Virus record (IMG/VR): IMGVR_UViG_3300032163_000020 | Span: 1-51,492 of that record | Reading direction: 5' to 3' (one strand) | DNA length: 51,492 bases | Source of the DNA: a virus | Shown: one piece after another, positions 27,752-35,437 of the stretch | Position numbering within the stretch: position 1 is the stretch's first letter | How the letters are laid out: each line of letters opens with the position of its first letter | The notes under the pieces: generated by a model | What the model was told of the DNA's origin: nothing | Databases searched by the model: none | Seen by the model: the letters and a program-made list of their open reading frames with translations, nothing else | Translations under genes and position numbers: made by a program

Positions 27752-28138
27752 TTAAGTCTTACTTTCGTCTTCAAATTCGCTGTAGGTTAAACCTTTGCCT
27801 CCAGCATCATCTACAAATTTACGTTTTGTTTCTGCAAGTACTTCCTTTGATTTTGCAGCGAAGTATGCATCACGGCCTTTAGCCATCGCCTCTGGCATTT
27901 TACATAAGATAAGATTGCGCTTGGTGACATATGTACCAAGTGGTGTGCCGTCGATGATAGTGCGTGTAAGGTAATCCTTTGCCTCTATTGGAATCCAACC
28001 TTCGGTCTTGCTCTTTTCCAGATTGTCTTTGCGAACCCAGCGAAGGCGAAAACCTGGGATGGGTTTCACATCAAGAATTTGAGCTGGCTTCCAAGGAGTT
28101 GTACTTTCGTTTGCTGTGTTTGGTTTTACTGTTTCCAT
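27752..28138 (-). CDS. Head-associated small protein, 128 aa
   Basis: This protein has a charged N-terminus, a beta-rich centre (GFRLRWVRKDNLEKSKTEGW) and a helical C-terminus (Ala/Lys/Glu). It overlaps the stop of the scaffold-like gene (TAATG). Proteins of this length and place in comparable phages are conserved but uncharacterised. Confidence 0.5.
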   Translation of the reverse strand: METVKPNTANESTTPWKPAQILDVKPIPGFRLRWVRKDNLEKSKTEGWIPIEAKDYLTRTIIDGTPLGTYVTKRNLILCKMPEAMAKGRDAYFAAKSKEVLAETKRKFVDDAGGKGLTYSEFEDESKT

Positions 28139-28986
28139 TATTTCACTCCTGCGGCACGTTGCCTATTTATTAATGATTTTTGCTTTGCATAGTCTTCGTT
28201 ACTTACGCCAAGGTTGCGAGCAAGGTCTTGTTCGACGGAGGAGAGTTTTACAACTGTAACACGACCACTTCCGCCAGCGCCCTCAACTCCATCTTGGCTA
28301 CGCCCATTCCCACGCGGCTTCGGTTTATAATCAAACTCTTTCTCAACTCTGAGTTTAACCTCAGCAAGGATTTCAGATAAATCGGCATACTCAAAGTCAG
28401 GGTCTTGCCATACTTCTTTCTCCATCTTGATGGCAGCCCCTCTCATCTTAGGGTCTGTGCGATACCACTCGGTGGAGTGAATCCAGCTTTTGTAGATTTT
28501 CTCGTCTTCAGGTTTAATACCTTCTTCAGCAGTAGGAGTAGGTTTAACCACAACCTTCGGTGCTGCCTTCATCTCCTTAATCTCAAACTTAAGATCAACG
28601 ATTTTGTCGTCAATATCGCTCTCTTTGTCGAAGTCAGCCTTCTCTCGCGCTTCGCGCTTTGCCGCTTTCAACTCGGAGAGTTTTGCATCGAGTTTACTAA
28701 CTTCATCATCTTTAGTGGTATCAGAGATTGCCCCTTTTACACTGTCGAGGGACTCGACGATTGCCTTGTTCCATTTGCGCATCTCTTCAATGCCTGCTTC
28801 TTTAGCGGCAAGTTGCTGCTTAAGTTCTTTAGCTTCTTCAATAGCGCGTTCGCCCTCTTTTGCTTTCCAATATATCTTGTTCCAGCGAGCTGACCCTTCA
28901 GGAGGATCTTCCTGCTTCTTTCCCTTTCCAGTTTCATCAGAATTTGCTTTTTCTTCTTCTACTTTTACTTCAAGTTCGTCTGCCAT
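28138..28986 (-). CDS. Scaffold-like protein, 282 aa
   Basis: The protein is highly charged and helical. The first 140 residues are Glu/Lys-rich coiled coil (DELEVKVEEEKANSDE, then LKQQLAAKEAGIEEM). Residues 195-225 have a second acidic helical part, and the C-terminus is basic (GRNGRSQDG-type linker and VKLSSVEQDLARNLGV). This is the usual form of capsid scaffolding proteins, which sit just upstream of the capsid gene. AAAGGAG precedes the ATG. Confidence 0.65.
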   Translation of the reverse strand: MADELEVKVEEEKANSDETGKGKKQEDPPEGSARWNKIYWKAKEGERAIEEAKELKQQLAAKEAGIEEMRKWNKAIVESLDSVKGAISDTTKDDEVSKLDAKLSELKAAKREAREKADFDKESDIDDKIVDLKFEIKEMKAAPKVVVKPTPTAEEGIKPEDEKIYKSWIHSTEWYRTDPKMRGAAIKMEKEVWQDPDFEYADLSEILAEVKLRVEKEFDYKPKPRGNGRSQDGVEGAGGSGRVTVVKLSSVEQDLARNLGVSNEDYAKQKSLINRQRAAGVK

Positions 28987-29013
28987 TTCAGTCTCCTTTG
29001 CGCCGCGATGCGG

Positions 29014-29148
29014 CTATTTACCCTTATGTTTAAAGTATTCCACTTCAGCAAGGCGAGCCTTTGCAGCCTTCTTTGACATAGGCTTTGATAGGTTCTTACC
29101 ACTGTGGGAGACTACCTTATATAAACCTCCACCAACAGGTTTAATCAT
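29014..29148 (-). CDS. Small conserved basic protein, 44 aa
   Basis: The ATG at 29148 has GGAAGG 11 bases upstream and overlaps the end of the co-chaperonin gene. The peptide opens with IKPVGGGLYKVVSHSGKN and continues with a Lys/Ala-rich helix ending in FKHKGK. This type of small basic protein with GLYKVVS is common in phage head regions. Function unknown. Confidence 0.6.
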   Translation of the reverse strand: MIKPVGGGLYKVVSHSGKNLSKPMSKKAAKARLAEVEYFKHKGK

Positions 29149-29527
29149 TGGACTTATACCTTCCGAGAAGGTCTTCTTCGTTCATCACACGGTATTGCAT
29201 ATCGAGAACCCAACTGCCACTGTAACGACCATAGAACACCTTGTCACCGGGTTTGCAGAAATCGACGTTATCGCCACAAGCGATTACCCATCCGAAGTTC
29301 GTCTGCATTTCGCCTTCTTTCTGGGCGGAGACTGGGATGTATAAACCTTTAGACTTCTCGACTTCGGCTTGCACAACGTAAACCCTACCAGGATACGGGA
29401 CTATTGGAAAGTCCTTGATTATTTGTGCTATGTTGACAGGTTTATACTCTACCTCTTCCTGTGTAACATCATTACCAAACACTGGCTTTGAATAATCAAT
29501 GCGTCTGTCAGTTACTATCTGGGGCAT
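29141..29527 (-). CDS. GroES-like co-chaperonin, 128 aa
   Basis: Residues about 44-122 follow the GroES/Cpn10 layout: PGRVYVV (46-52), then EKSKGLYIP around the mobile-loop region (57-65), GWVIACG (79-85), KPGDKVFYGRYSG (92-104) and YRVMNEEDLLG (112-122). It carries a 43-residue N-terminal extension not present in bacterial GroES. Phage co-chaperonins such as T4 gp31 help the host GroEL fold the major capsid protein. Its place between portal and scaffold genes, upstream of the capsid gene, supports that role. It overlaps neighbouring genes on both sides. Confidence 0.8.
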   Translation of the reverse strand: MPQIVTDRRIDYSKPVFGNDVTQEEVEYKPVNIAQIIKDFPIVPYPGRVYVVQAEVEKSKGLYIPVSAQKEGEMQTNFGWVIACGDNVDFCKPGDKVFYGRYSGSWVLDMQYRVMNEEDLLGRYKSND

Positions 29528-29705
29528 CTTTCTCTTCCATCCTTTCTATTGTATTAATTGCTTGGCTAAAGCCAATCACAGTGGCTACTGCTTCAAGTTT
29601 ATTAGTAGCAGAGAGTATTGATTCGAGATGTTTTTGCCTCTCGCTGCGGAGGAAAGCAATAACATCCTTTGTTTTCTGGAGATTAAGCCAATCTTTGATT
29701 AGCAC
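29508..29705 (-). CDS. Small helical protein, ~65 aa
   Basis: The likely start is GTG at 29705 with AAGGA about 8 bases upstream, inside the end of the portal gene (23-base overlap). An ATG start at 29777 would give 89 residues with a Ser/Arg-rich extension that duplicates the portal coding region. The peptide is helical, with IKDWLNLQKTKDVIAFLRS and a C-terminal acidic tail. It overlaps the co-chaperonin start by 20 bases. Confidence 0.6.
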   Translation of the reverse strand: MLIKDWLNLQKTKDVIAFLRSERQKHLESILSATNKLEAVATVIGFSQAINTIERMEEKDAPDSN

Positions 29706-31737
29706 TTGGCGTTCCTTTACCTTTCTGTTGCTGCTTGAGGTACATCTGTGCGATGTGAGCCTTACGATGGAACTCAAATAGGTTCTTGGAGTTGGGGCTC
29801 ATCTCAGCAGCATACACGGGGTTTATTGAGAAAGCCTCATGGATGCGGATGTGCTCCATATCGTCGTTTTCAGGTAAGACCTCAACCCCTTTTTCCTGGA
29901 ACATCGAGGCGTTTTCGTCTAAAGGTGACATTGCAACAGGTGCTTCGGGTTTAGGAAGTATTCTATCAATGTTACGAGTGCCAAGGGCCTTGTATAAGTC
30001 GTAGGTGGCGGCATAGTTTGCTTCTGCATTACCACTGGTGAGACTGTTTTGACGTACATCGGCAACTATTTGCTGAGCCTTCATAACTTCTTCCGCGCGG
30101 GATATGATTTTTGGGTCACTTACAGGGATTACGTCAGTTTCACCAACAAAGTCGCTCCTACCGATCTTCTCTTGCGCTCCCTGTGGGATGTTACGCTCAC
30201 CCAGAACTTTGAAGTATTCATCTTCATCGAAGAAGATACTGTTGAGGATGTATATTTTACGCAGTTCTTTGTGGAATGATCTGTGAATGCGGGCGTGAAT
30301 GGCGCTATAAACTTTACGACCTTCCTCAAGAAGAGCTAAAACCGTGCTTGCGGGAGTGTCTGAGGAGGGTAATTGCCCTGTCATTGTCTCACTAACCGAG
30401 GTGACGAGTTTTGCATACTCATACAGAAGGCCAAGGGTGCTGTATAAAGTGTTATTTGGGCCTTTAAAGTCAAACACAAAGAGTGCCTTACCTATATCGT
30501 CGAGGAAGGTTTCAACTTCTTTAAATATACCCTGTTCAAACACGAGGTCGCCTTTACTCAGACCAGAACGCTTGGCGATGAATCCACCTGCGAGGTTGGC
30601 GAGGCTACCTGCATCCACAACTTCGTTTAGGATGGTGTTCATTGCTTCGTTAAGACCCCTGAGTAATGTACCGAAGCCAAGGCCATAGATACCTTCAGGA
30701 TTAGGAAGGAAATAATAATGTGTGAAGTACTCAATCGACTGCTCTTTACCATTCGCATCGCTGAAGGAACGCTTTGTGATGCGTATAACTTCACGACGTT
30801 CAACATCAACAGTAATAACATAAGGTTCAGCAATGCCATCACCATTAAGGTCCCAGTCGCGGTGTTGCTCGGCAAATACTCTTGGAGTTCCTATTGTATC
30901 AAATCCTTCTTGAGTACCTTGGATGCTGTCTTTAGCGTTTTTGATGCTATTTGATGTAACATCGCTTAGTGTGCCGGCTTTGTAATCCCAGGCTTTCTGG
31001 AGAAAGATACCTTTAGCAACTCTCTTCCTTATATCATTAACGGTTAATGGGATAAGGTGTGTCTTACGAGGCGCGGTGTCGAAATCTTGGCAATGGTATG
31101 GCACAACGAGATCTTTAGCGCTGACATATTCACTCACGCATCGGCCTAACGTGAAAGAGTAATATGTCTTTCTAAACACACTTCCGATTAATGCAAGTTG
31201 TAAGAGCGTCTTATCCATACTCTCGCAGAACTCAGTCATTTTGTATAGCAACTGGTAGTTCATGTACTTTTGGACACGTTCGGCTTTCTCAACATCTTCA
31301 TCGCCTACAGCAATAGTGTGGACGACTTCACGAGCGGGGATAATTGATTCGTAAGCACGAGCGTGAAACTGGATTGCGGCAATCGTCAGGACGGGGAGGC
31401 ATACATTGGAACAGTTCTTCCAAGGGTATGTCTTGGTGTCCATGAAGTTACTGAATAACTTTATAATTTGAGCGACATTATCTTCCCAAGTTTGGCGCGA
31501 GGCGAGGTCGTTCACAAGGTCTTCGATGACAATGGAACCCATTTGCGCGAGGACTTCAGGACCGGTCATGAGATGTTGCTCGTTGTAGATGTCTTTGAAT
31601 GCTGGAACGGTAACGTTCTCAATGAGAGCAGCAACATTTACTACTTCATTCTTAGCGACTTGGATAGCAGTGTAGAGATGCTCCAGCTCGGCAGTAGTCT
31701 GTTGCTCCTGGGCCTGTAATTCTTCAGGTGATGCCAT
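29683..31737 (-). CDS. Portal (head-to-tail connecting) protein, 684 aa
   Basis: The length, the position next to terminase and the layout match the large portal proteins of podovirus-like phages (P22/T7-type head-to-tail connecting protein). Visible landmarks include LTIAAIQFHARAYESI (about 115-130), a core with GDEDVEKAERVQKYMNYQLL, QLALIGSVFRKTYYSF, a hinge with ITVDVERREVIRITK and a Gly-rich stretch LANLAGGFIAKRSGLSKGD. The C-terminal 60 residues are low-complexity and basic. The ATG overlaps the stop of a 42-aa gene (TAATG). Confidence 0.8.
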   Translation of the reverse strand: MASPEELQAQEQQTTAELEHLYTAIQVAKNEVVNVAALIENVTVPAFKDIYNEQHLMTGPEVLAQMGSIVIEDLVNDLASRQTWEDNVAQIIKLFSNFMDTKTYPWKNCSNVCLPVLTIAAIQFHARAYESIIPAREVVHTIAVGDEDVEKAERVQKYMNYQLLYKMTEFCESMDKTLLQLALIGSVFRKTYYSFTLGRCVSEYVSAKDLVVPYHCQDFDTAPRKTHLIPLTVNDIRKRVAKGIFLQKAWDYKAGTLSDVTSNSIKNAKDSIQGTQEGFDTIGTPRVFAEQHRDWDLNGDGIAEPYVITVDVERREVIRITKRSFSDANGKEQSIEYFTHYYFLPNPEGIYGLGFGTLLRGLNEAMNTILNEVVDAGSLANLAGGFIAKRSGLSKGDLVFEQGIFKEVETFLDDIGKALFVFDFKGPNNTLYSTLGLLYEYAKLVTSVSETMTGQLPSSDTPASTVLALLEEGRKVYSAIHARIHRSFHKELRKIYILNSIFFDEDEYFKVLGERNIPQGAQEKIGRSDFVGETDVIPVSDPKIISRAEEVMKAQQIVADVRQNSLTSGNAEANYAATYDLYKALGTRNIDRILPKPEAPVAMSPLDENASMFQEKGVEVLPENDDMEHIRIHEAFSINPVYAAEMSPNSKNLFEFHRKAHIAQMYLKQQQKGKGTPSANQRLA

Positions 31738-31865
31738 TATATCTCCTTACTTGCTATAAACGACATAGTATCAAGGTTATAAAACTTGAAGAAGCAACAC
31801 GACCATCCTTGCGCGATGTAATCGTTAAGGTGCTCTTCGCTGATATACATAGTGATTACAGTCAT
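31737..31865 (-). CDS. Small protein between terminase and portal, 42 aa
   Basis: ATG at 31865 lies one base past the terminase stop and the stop overlaps the portal ATG (TAATG). The peptide is hydrophobic/aromatic in the middle (CCFFKFYNLDTMSF) with a charged start. It fills the only gap between terminase and portal and is probably translated by coupling. Function unknown. Confidence 0.55.
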   Translation of the reverse strand: MTVITMYISEEHLNDYIAQGWSCCFFKFYNLDTMSFIASKEI

Positions 31866-31866
31866 G

Positions 31867-33408
31867 TTAGTATCCTGTACTTTGACTACGCCCAACTTGA
31901 AGGCGCTGGCGTCTTACACTATCTGCAATGTTGTGCATTTGAGCTTCGTAGTGCTGAGGGTCGAGAAGAAGTAACCTGTAGAGATTCTCCATTGCATGGT
32001 CACTTTTGTCTACGGGTTTTTGCTTCATACCCCTCGATGCGGCGGTGCTCTTCTTATATGAATCCCAAACATAGTGGGTGATTTCATATCTGAAATTTTT
32101 GCAGTCACGGTTGATAAAGATGCGAGTGTTGCCACTGGTATCCTTGAGAGTCTCGCGGACGCGAAGAATGCCACGCGCTTTATCTTTTGAAGCGACGAGA
32201 GGGATAGGGTATAAACCTGCTTCGGCAAGATCGAATGCGAAACAAGAACCATTGGAAGGGTCACGGGTGTATGCAAGAGGGTCGATGATGATGAGGTTAG
32301 CTACCTTACCACGCTGGCGTTCCTGAATCATATTGACGAGATCGATAGCACTATCGGCAGAGGAGAAAATTTCATCAACCAAGAATAAAAGACCATCGCG
32401 CCTTACACAGAGAAACAGTATATTATGAGGAGTACGAGGATGAGGGTCTATGGCTATGTAGAGAGTGTAATCGTTCTTATTATCTCCCTTCCACCAATCG
32501 TCGAAGGAATCTATGAGATGAATGCGCTCGTTGTATTCTTTGTAGACAAGGCCACTGAGGAATAGGAGATGGCCAGTGGTACGAACCTCGCGCTCTTCGA
32601 CGCTAAACCGGCTTAAGAGACGCTTGGCGGCACTTGCATCAATCGCAGGGTTATCGAAGATGTTAGCGAAGAATACTTCAATTTCGGGATCGCCTTCAGA
32701 GTTGTGGATCTCAGTGATTTCATCACCAACCTTCTCAACGATGCGACTTGCTTTGCTGTACAACTCATCATTGATCCAAGGTGCAGTTTGGCCATAATTA
32801 GCTTCTTGAATAGGGGTGAGGGCGAAGACTTCCTCGCCATTGGTGTCGACGAGGCGCATGAGATTCTCATCCCGAATTTCTTGTGGGGGCTGCTCATCGT
32901 AAATAACACAATGACGCGAGGCACCTTGGAACTTTGAGACTTCGCTCTCATACATCATGAATTCGATGAAACCGCCGTGGCGATTTGTTACAGCACGCAC
33001 CCTACCCGAATCCTTCACAACATCAACGATGCTATCGGAAGGAATGAATTGTTGGATGTAGGGCCATATCACTTTAGAGAAGTTATTGGGATAATCAACG
33101 GTGCATAAACGGATGCGACGACTGGGATCGAGGCGGTGCGCTGGCATCGACGCAGCGATGGATTTAGGAGCTTTGCCAAGGAACTGGGCGCAAGCTTCCA
33201 TCACAGTGCCGTATGTCTTAGACGATCTATTACCACCAAGGATGACGCGAGTCTTAGCAGGGGAAGCGTGAGCATACTTTAAAATAGGCGCGGGGGCGTA
33301 GACGCTGAATTTAGATTCATCCTTCGCAGCCCAAGTCTCAGTCATTTCGAGGATTTCAAGAAGGTCGCTTTCGCTTGCGCTATCAATTACGGTGGAATAA
33401 GGATTCAT
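31867..33408 (-). CDS. terL: Terminase large subunit, 513 aa
   Basis: The N-terminal ATPase has Walker A VILGGNRSSKT (residues 55-65), a Walker B-like CVIYDEQ, and a core with LCTVDYPNNFSKVIWPY. The nuclease half begins with an acidic strand at LYIAIDPHPRTPHN, followed by LLFLVDEIF and LIIIDPLAYTRDP, containing the expected acidic metal ligands. It packages DNA into the prohead and cuts it. The ATG abuts the small-subunit stop. Confidence 0.9.
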   Translation of the reverse strand: MNPYSTVIDSASESDLLEILEMTETWAAKDESKFSVYAPAPILKYAHASPAKTRVILGGNRSSKTYGTVMEACAQFLGKAPKSIAASMPAHRLDPSRRIRLCTVDYPNNFSKVIWPYIQQFIPSDSIVDVVKDSGRVRAVTNRHGGFIEFMMYESEVSKFQGASRHCVIYDEQPPQEIRDENLMRLVDTNGEEVFALTPIQEANYGQTAPWINDELYSKASRIVEKVGDEITEIHNSEGDPEIEVFFANIFDNPAIDASAAKRLLSRFSVEEREVRTTGHLLFLSGLVYKEYNERIHLIDSFDDWWKGDNKNDYTLYIAIDPHPRTPHNILFLCVRRDGLLFLVDEIFSSADSAIDLVNMIQERQRGKVANLIIIDPLAYTRDPSNGSCFAFDLAEAGLYPIPLVASKDKARGILRVRETLKDTSGNTRIFINRDCKNFRYEITHYVWDSYKKSTAASRGMKQKPVDKSDHAMENLYRLLLLDPQHYEAQMHNIADSVRRQRLQVGRSQSTGY

Positions 33409-34044
33409 CTAATCACACCCCACAAATTTACGTGAGAGTTCTTCTACTGTATGTTCAACAGGTGAACACTCATCACCATCAATATCAGTGGATGTGGGAA
33501 GGGCTTCAAACTCGACAGAGATAGATTCCGCAGATTTAAATGCTTCCGCTTTGGTATCGGTTTCATTCTTCATCCGCTCGATACGTTCAGTAGCAAGGCG
33601 ACGTTTTTCTTCAAGAGTTAGGTCACTATAACCTTTCTCACTTCGGGCGGTTACGTCGAGTATACCCTTCTGGATTGTACCATATCCCGCACGGTCAAGG
33701 ATGCTTTCAGCTATCTTAATCTTATTCTTCTCACTGGTAGTGGAGTACATCGTGCGTTCAAGAACATCGAGAGCGAGAGGGGATAATTCCTGTAATGTCT
33801 TAGTCACATCCGCCACACCCTGATCACGCATTATCTGCAACCTATCAACTTCGAGTTTGAACAGTGGGGAGTTGATAATGATGGATAGGTAGCATTGAGA
33901 GATATGAAATTCTTCACACAATGAATTAGACGAGGCGCCAAGCACTACGCGCCGTGCTAACTCTTTATGGTAAGGCCGGACGCTCTTAATCCCATATCTC
34001 TCCACCGATGTGGAACACCCTTCTTGAGTTGCAGTTTTTCCCAT
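33409..34044 (-). CDS. terS: Terminase small subunit, ~211 aa
   Basis: The protein has an N-terminal helix-turn-helix-like region (ELARRVVLGASSNSLCEEFHISQCYLSIIINS), a central coiled coil and a C-terminal helical tail, as in small terminases, and it is adjacent to terL. The start is uncertain. The sigma-70-like promoter at 34051-34080 would place transcription near 34044, so I chose ATG 34044 (near-leaderless). ATG 34050 or GTG 34005 are alternatives, and none has a strong ribosome-binding site. The frame runs open to 34197 but upstream residues lie in the promoter region. Confidence 0.7.
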   Translation of the reverse strand: MGKTATQEGCSTSVERYGIKSVRPYHKELARRVVLGASSNSLCEEFHISQCYLSIIINSPLFKLEVDRLQIMRDQGVADVTKTLQELSPLALDVLERTMYSTTSEKNKIKIAESILDRAGYGTIQKGILDVTARSEKGYSDLTLEEKRRLATERIERMKNETDTKAEAFKSAESISVEFEALPTSTDIDGDECSPVEHTVEELSRKFVGCD

Positions 34045-34050
34045 ACACAT

Positions 34051-34080
34051 AGTATACCACGGTTCGCGCCTCGAAGTCAA
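34051..34080 (-). promoter_or_regulatory. Sigma-70-type promoter for the structural arm
   Basis: On the minus strand, TTGACT (34080-34075) is separated by 18 bases from TATACT (34056-34051). This is close to consensus, and transcription would begin near the small-terminase ATG (34044). It is the only near-consensus minus-strand promoter I see at the head of the leftward arm. Confidence 0.75.
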
Positions 34081-34140
34081 CCTATTCCCGCAACTATTTT
34101 CGCTGTGCATAAGCATACAAGAGTAGTCATTATTAATAAT

Positions 34141-34166
34141 AAAGTTGTAGATGAGCATACAACTTT
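34141..34166. repeat. Inverted repeat, operator candidate
   Basis: AAAGTTGTA (34141-34149) is mirrored by TACAACTTT (34158-34166) with an 8-base spacer. Neither strand has a T-tract after it, so it fits a protein-binding site better than a terminator. Confidence 0.5.
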
Positions 34167-34238
34167 GTACAAACTTAGACATGCGTTTTGCAGCCATATT
34201 TTCGAGGGGCCTGTATTATAGTATATAGCACCACACAT

Positions 34239-34252
34239 CCCCCCCCCCCCCC
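34239..34252 (+). repeat. Homopolymeric run of 14 C
   Basis: Fourteen consecutive C, followed by GG, lie between the divergent promoters. Such a run is prone to slippage, which could vary the spacing of regulatory sites. It is not within a convincing ORF. Confidence 0.9.
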
Positions 34253-34316
34253 GGCTTCGTGGGTAGGGATAATAAGGATGTGATTGATTAGATGGGGCGG
34301 ACGGCGCAAATACCGC

Positions 34317-34346
34317 TTGACAAACACGTGTCGATTGTGTTAACAT
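34317..34346 (+). promoter_or_regulatory. Early promoter (rightward arm)
   Basis: TTGACA (34317-34322) is separated by 18 bases from TAACAT (34341-34346), a consensus -35 with a weak -10. It lies 65 bases upstream of the ATG at 34411, whose ribosome-binding site is AAAGGAGA. Confidence 0.6.
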
Positions 34347-34410
34347 TAGAGTATAAAACAAATCGGGAACAATAACAATTTACTAACAATTAAACCAAAG
34401 GAGAAAAGCA

Positions 34411-34812
34411 ATGGCAAGAGAGGAAATTAAAATACTTATTTGCAAGAGCAAGGCTGATAAAGATGCTGGCATCGGTAAAGAGTTTATCATTAATGCTGAC
34501 GTAGATGACTTTGGAGATATTATGGGTATTGACACAGTACGGAAAGACCAAAGGTATGGTTTCCGTGTGCGTATGCAAAAAGAGGAATGCAAAGATAGAA
34601 ATTGGGAAGATGGCGTAAAGTATCTTGATGGGTTGGTTGAAAAAGCCAAGGCTGTTAAGTGTGAATTTTCTTACACAGTACGGGATTGGGTGAAAGGTGC
34701 ATCGTCAACAATATCGGCGGATGATAAAGCCCTTCTGGCAATGTTTCGCGGGATGTCAAACGCACAGATTGCCGAATTGGTAGCCACACATAAGGCATTA
34801 AAGGTTGCCTAA
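34411..34812 (+). CDS. Early protein of unknown function, 133 aa
   Basis: The sole gene between the early promoter and the strong stem-loop at 34829. It has an alpha/beta N-terminal half and a C-terminal helix with SADDKALLAMFRGMSNAQIAEL. That tail resembles the ends of the proteins at 40471, 44211 and 48551. It may be a DNA-binding or host-takeover protein. Its monocistronic unit suggests high, early expression. No family was recognised. Confidence 0.6.
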   Translation: MAREEIKILICKSKADKDAGIGKEFIINADVDDFGDIMGIDTVRKDQRYGFRVRMQKEECKDRNWEDGVKYLDGLVEKAKAVKCEFSYTVRDWVKGASSTISADDKALLAMFRGMSNAQIAELVATHKALKVA

Positions 34813-34828
34813 CACACCATCAACAACC

Positions 34829-34866
34829 ACAGGAATTACGGTCGGCGCAAGCCGGCCTTTTCCTGT
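34829..34866 (+). terminator. Stem-loop terminator after the 34411 gene
   Basis: GGTCGGC (34840-34846), GCAA tetraloop and GCCGGCC (34851-34857) form a stem with one G-T pair, followed by TTTTCC. An outer arm ACAGGAA (34829-34835) can pair with TTCCTGT (34860-34866). A Rho-independent terminator or processing hairpin. Confidence 0.75.
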
Positions 34867-34890
34867 TTATGGTTGTATTGGAAGGATGGG

Positions 34891-35034
34891 ACGGTTTAAC
34901 CGTGCGCGGGCGGGAACCGTAGTGTGGTTATACCGCGGAACCGTGGCCGTGGCGCAACGTGAGGGCCGTGGCGGCGTTTCCGGCGTGCCGGTCGTACGTT
35001 TATATACCCTGATGTTAACGTGGCCGTTTCGGCC
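34891..35034. repeat. GC-rich short repeats (iteron-like)
   Basis: AACCGT occurs at 34898, 34915 and 34939. The first is half of a perfect inverted repeat ACGGTT-T-AACCGT (34891-34903). GGCCGTGGCG occurs at 34945 and 34964, and GGCCG-TTT-CGGCC forms a hairpin at 35022-35034. The copies lie in the same region but their spacing is not perfectly regular. Confidence 0.6.
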
Positions 35035-35067
35035 CGTATGTGTTATTATTGATAATGTGGTTAATGT

Positions 35068-35151
35068 GATATATTGATATATTGATGGCAGTAATTAGTG
35101 GTTGTCCTATTGTTATAATCAATTTTTTTTTAAACGAAACGTTAGGACAAC
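35068..35151. repeat. AT-rich tract with tandem and inverted repeats
   Basis: Two tandem GATATATT units (35068-35083) precede an inverted repeat GTTGTCCTA (35101-35109) / TAGGACAAC (35143-35151) that encloses a run of nine T. It is the most AT-rich part of the gap and could be a duplex-opening region. Confidence 0.5.
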
Positions 35152-35252
35152 ATAACAACACCTAATCACACCCTCCACAGAAACAATAAAGCACATTAGT
35201 ACTACTAAGCACAGAAGTCGCATTAATCACAATGATAGCATATGCTTCATAA

Positions 35253-35269
35253 GTGACAAATTTTGTCAC
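35253..35269. promoter_or_regulatory. Palindromic operator candidate
   Basis: GTGACAAA-T-TTTGTCAC is a perfect 8-base inverted repeat with a single central base. Its TTGTCA lies at -35-like distance (18 bases) from AATAGT (35287-35292), so it may cover a promoter. Related AATTTTGT elements precede the promoter at 40334. Confidence 0.5.
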
Positions 35270-35299
35270 TCGGCTGGCATAAATTGAATAGTAAAATGA

Positions 35300-35318
35300 C
35301 CGCTCACTTCATGAGCGG
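35300..35318 (+). other. 5' leader stem-loop before the small-gene train
   Basis: CCGCTCA (35300-35306) pairs with TGAGCGG (35312-35318), 7 base pairs with a 5-base loop. It would sit near the start of the transcript, 24 bases ahead of the first ORF, and may stabilise the mRNA 5' end. Confidence 0.5.
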
Positions 35319-35341
35319 GGTGGAAGAAAAGGGGAACTACA

Positions 35342-35437
35342 ATGATACAATGTTATGTGTTAGGCGGCATCAAAGTTTACTGTACTCCGCTGGAACTGTT
35401 GGAAAGGATGAATGGTGCGATTGTGAAGGTGAAGTGA
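35342..35437 (+). CDS. Small protein, 31 aa
   Basis: This ORF, too short for most gene callers, starts at ATG 35342 with AAAAGGGG upstream. Its stop overlaps the next ATG (TGATG). It has one Cys and a helical centre TPLELLERMNGA. The overlap and ribosome-binding site support it, but no family was recognised. Confidence 0.5.
   Translation: MIQCYVLGGIKVYCTPLELLERMNGAIVKVK

Larger units (their letters stand above)
34081..34316. promoter_or_regulatory. Divergent control region between the two arms
   Basis: This stretch separates the structural-arm promoter from the early promoter. It contains the palindrome TTATTAATAA (34130-34139), a perfect 9-base-pair inverted repeat with an 8-base spacer (34141-34149 and 34158-34166), direct repeats of GCATACAA and a run of 14 C (34239-34252). 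No convincing gene lies in it. It could hold operator sites for a switch between early and late genes. Confidence 0.5.
34813..35341. other. Non-coding region, candidate replication origin/regulatory hub
   Basis: No convincing ORF is present (the open frame at 34805-35077 has an unusual Arg/Val-rich content). From left to right it holds a terminator hairpin, a GC-rich block with repeated AACCGT and GGCCGTGGCG elements, an AT-rich block with tandem GATATATT and a 9-bp inverted repeat, a palindrome at 35253 and a leader hairpin before the next gene. The switch from GC-rich iterons to an AT-rich unwinding-like tract is the pattern of a replication origin. That is inference. Confidence 0.5.

Noticed and set aside
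28604-29344. Plus-strand open frame of 246 codons in the scaffold and co-chaperonin region
   Set aside because: It is the complement of well-supported minus-strand genes (charged coiled coil read in reverse gives a Ser/Phe-rich frame), with no start site.
34044-34197. Longer start for the small terminase
   Set aside because: It would place coding sequence over a near-consensus promoter, and the added residues are low-complexity with many Cys, His and Asn not typical of the family.
34805-35077. Open frame of 90 codons in the gap after the first early gene
   Set aside because: It starts inside the previous gene, its content is unusual (Arg/Val/Gly-rich from GC-rich repeats) and it has no ribosome-binding site. 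The DNA is better explained as hairpins and short repeats.
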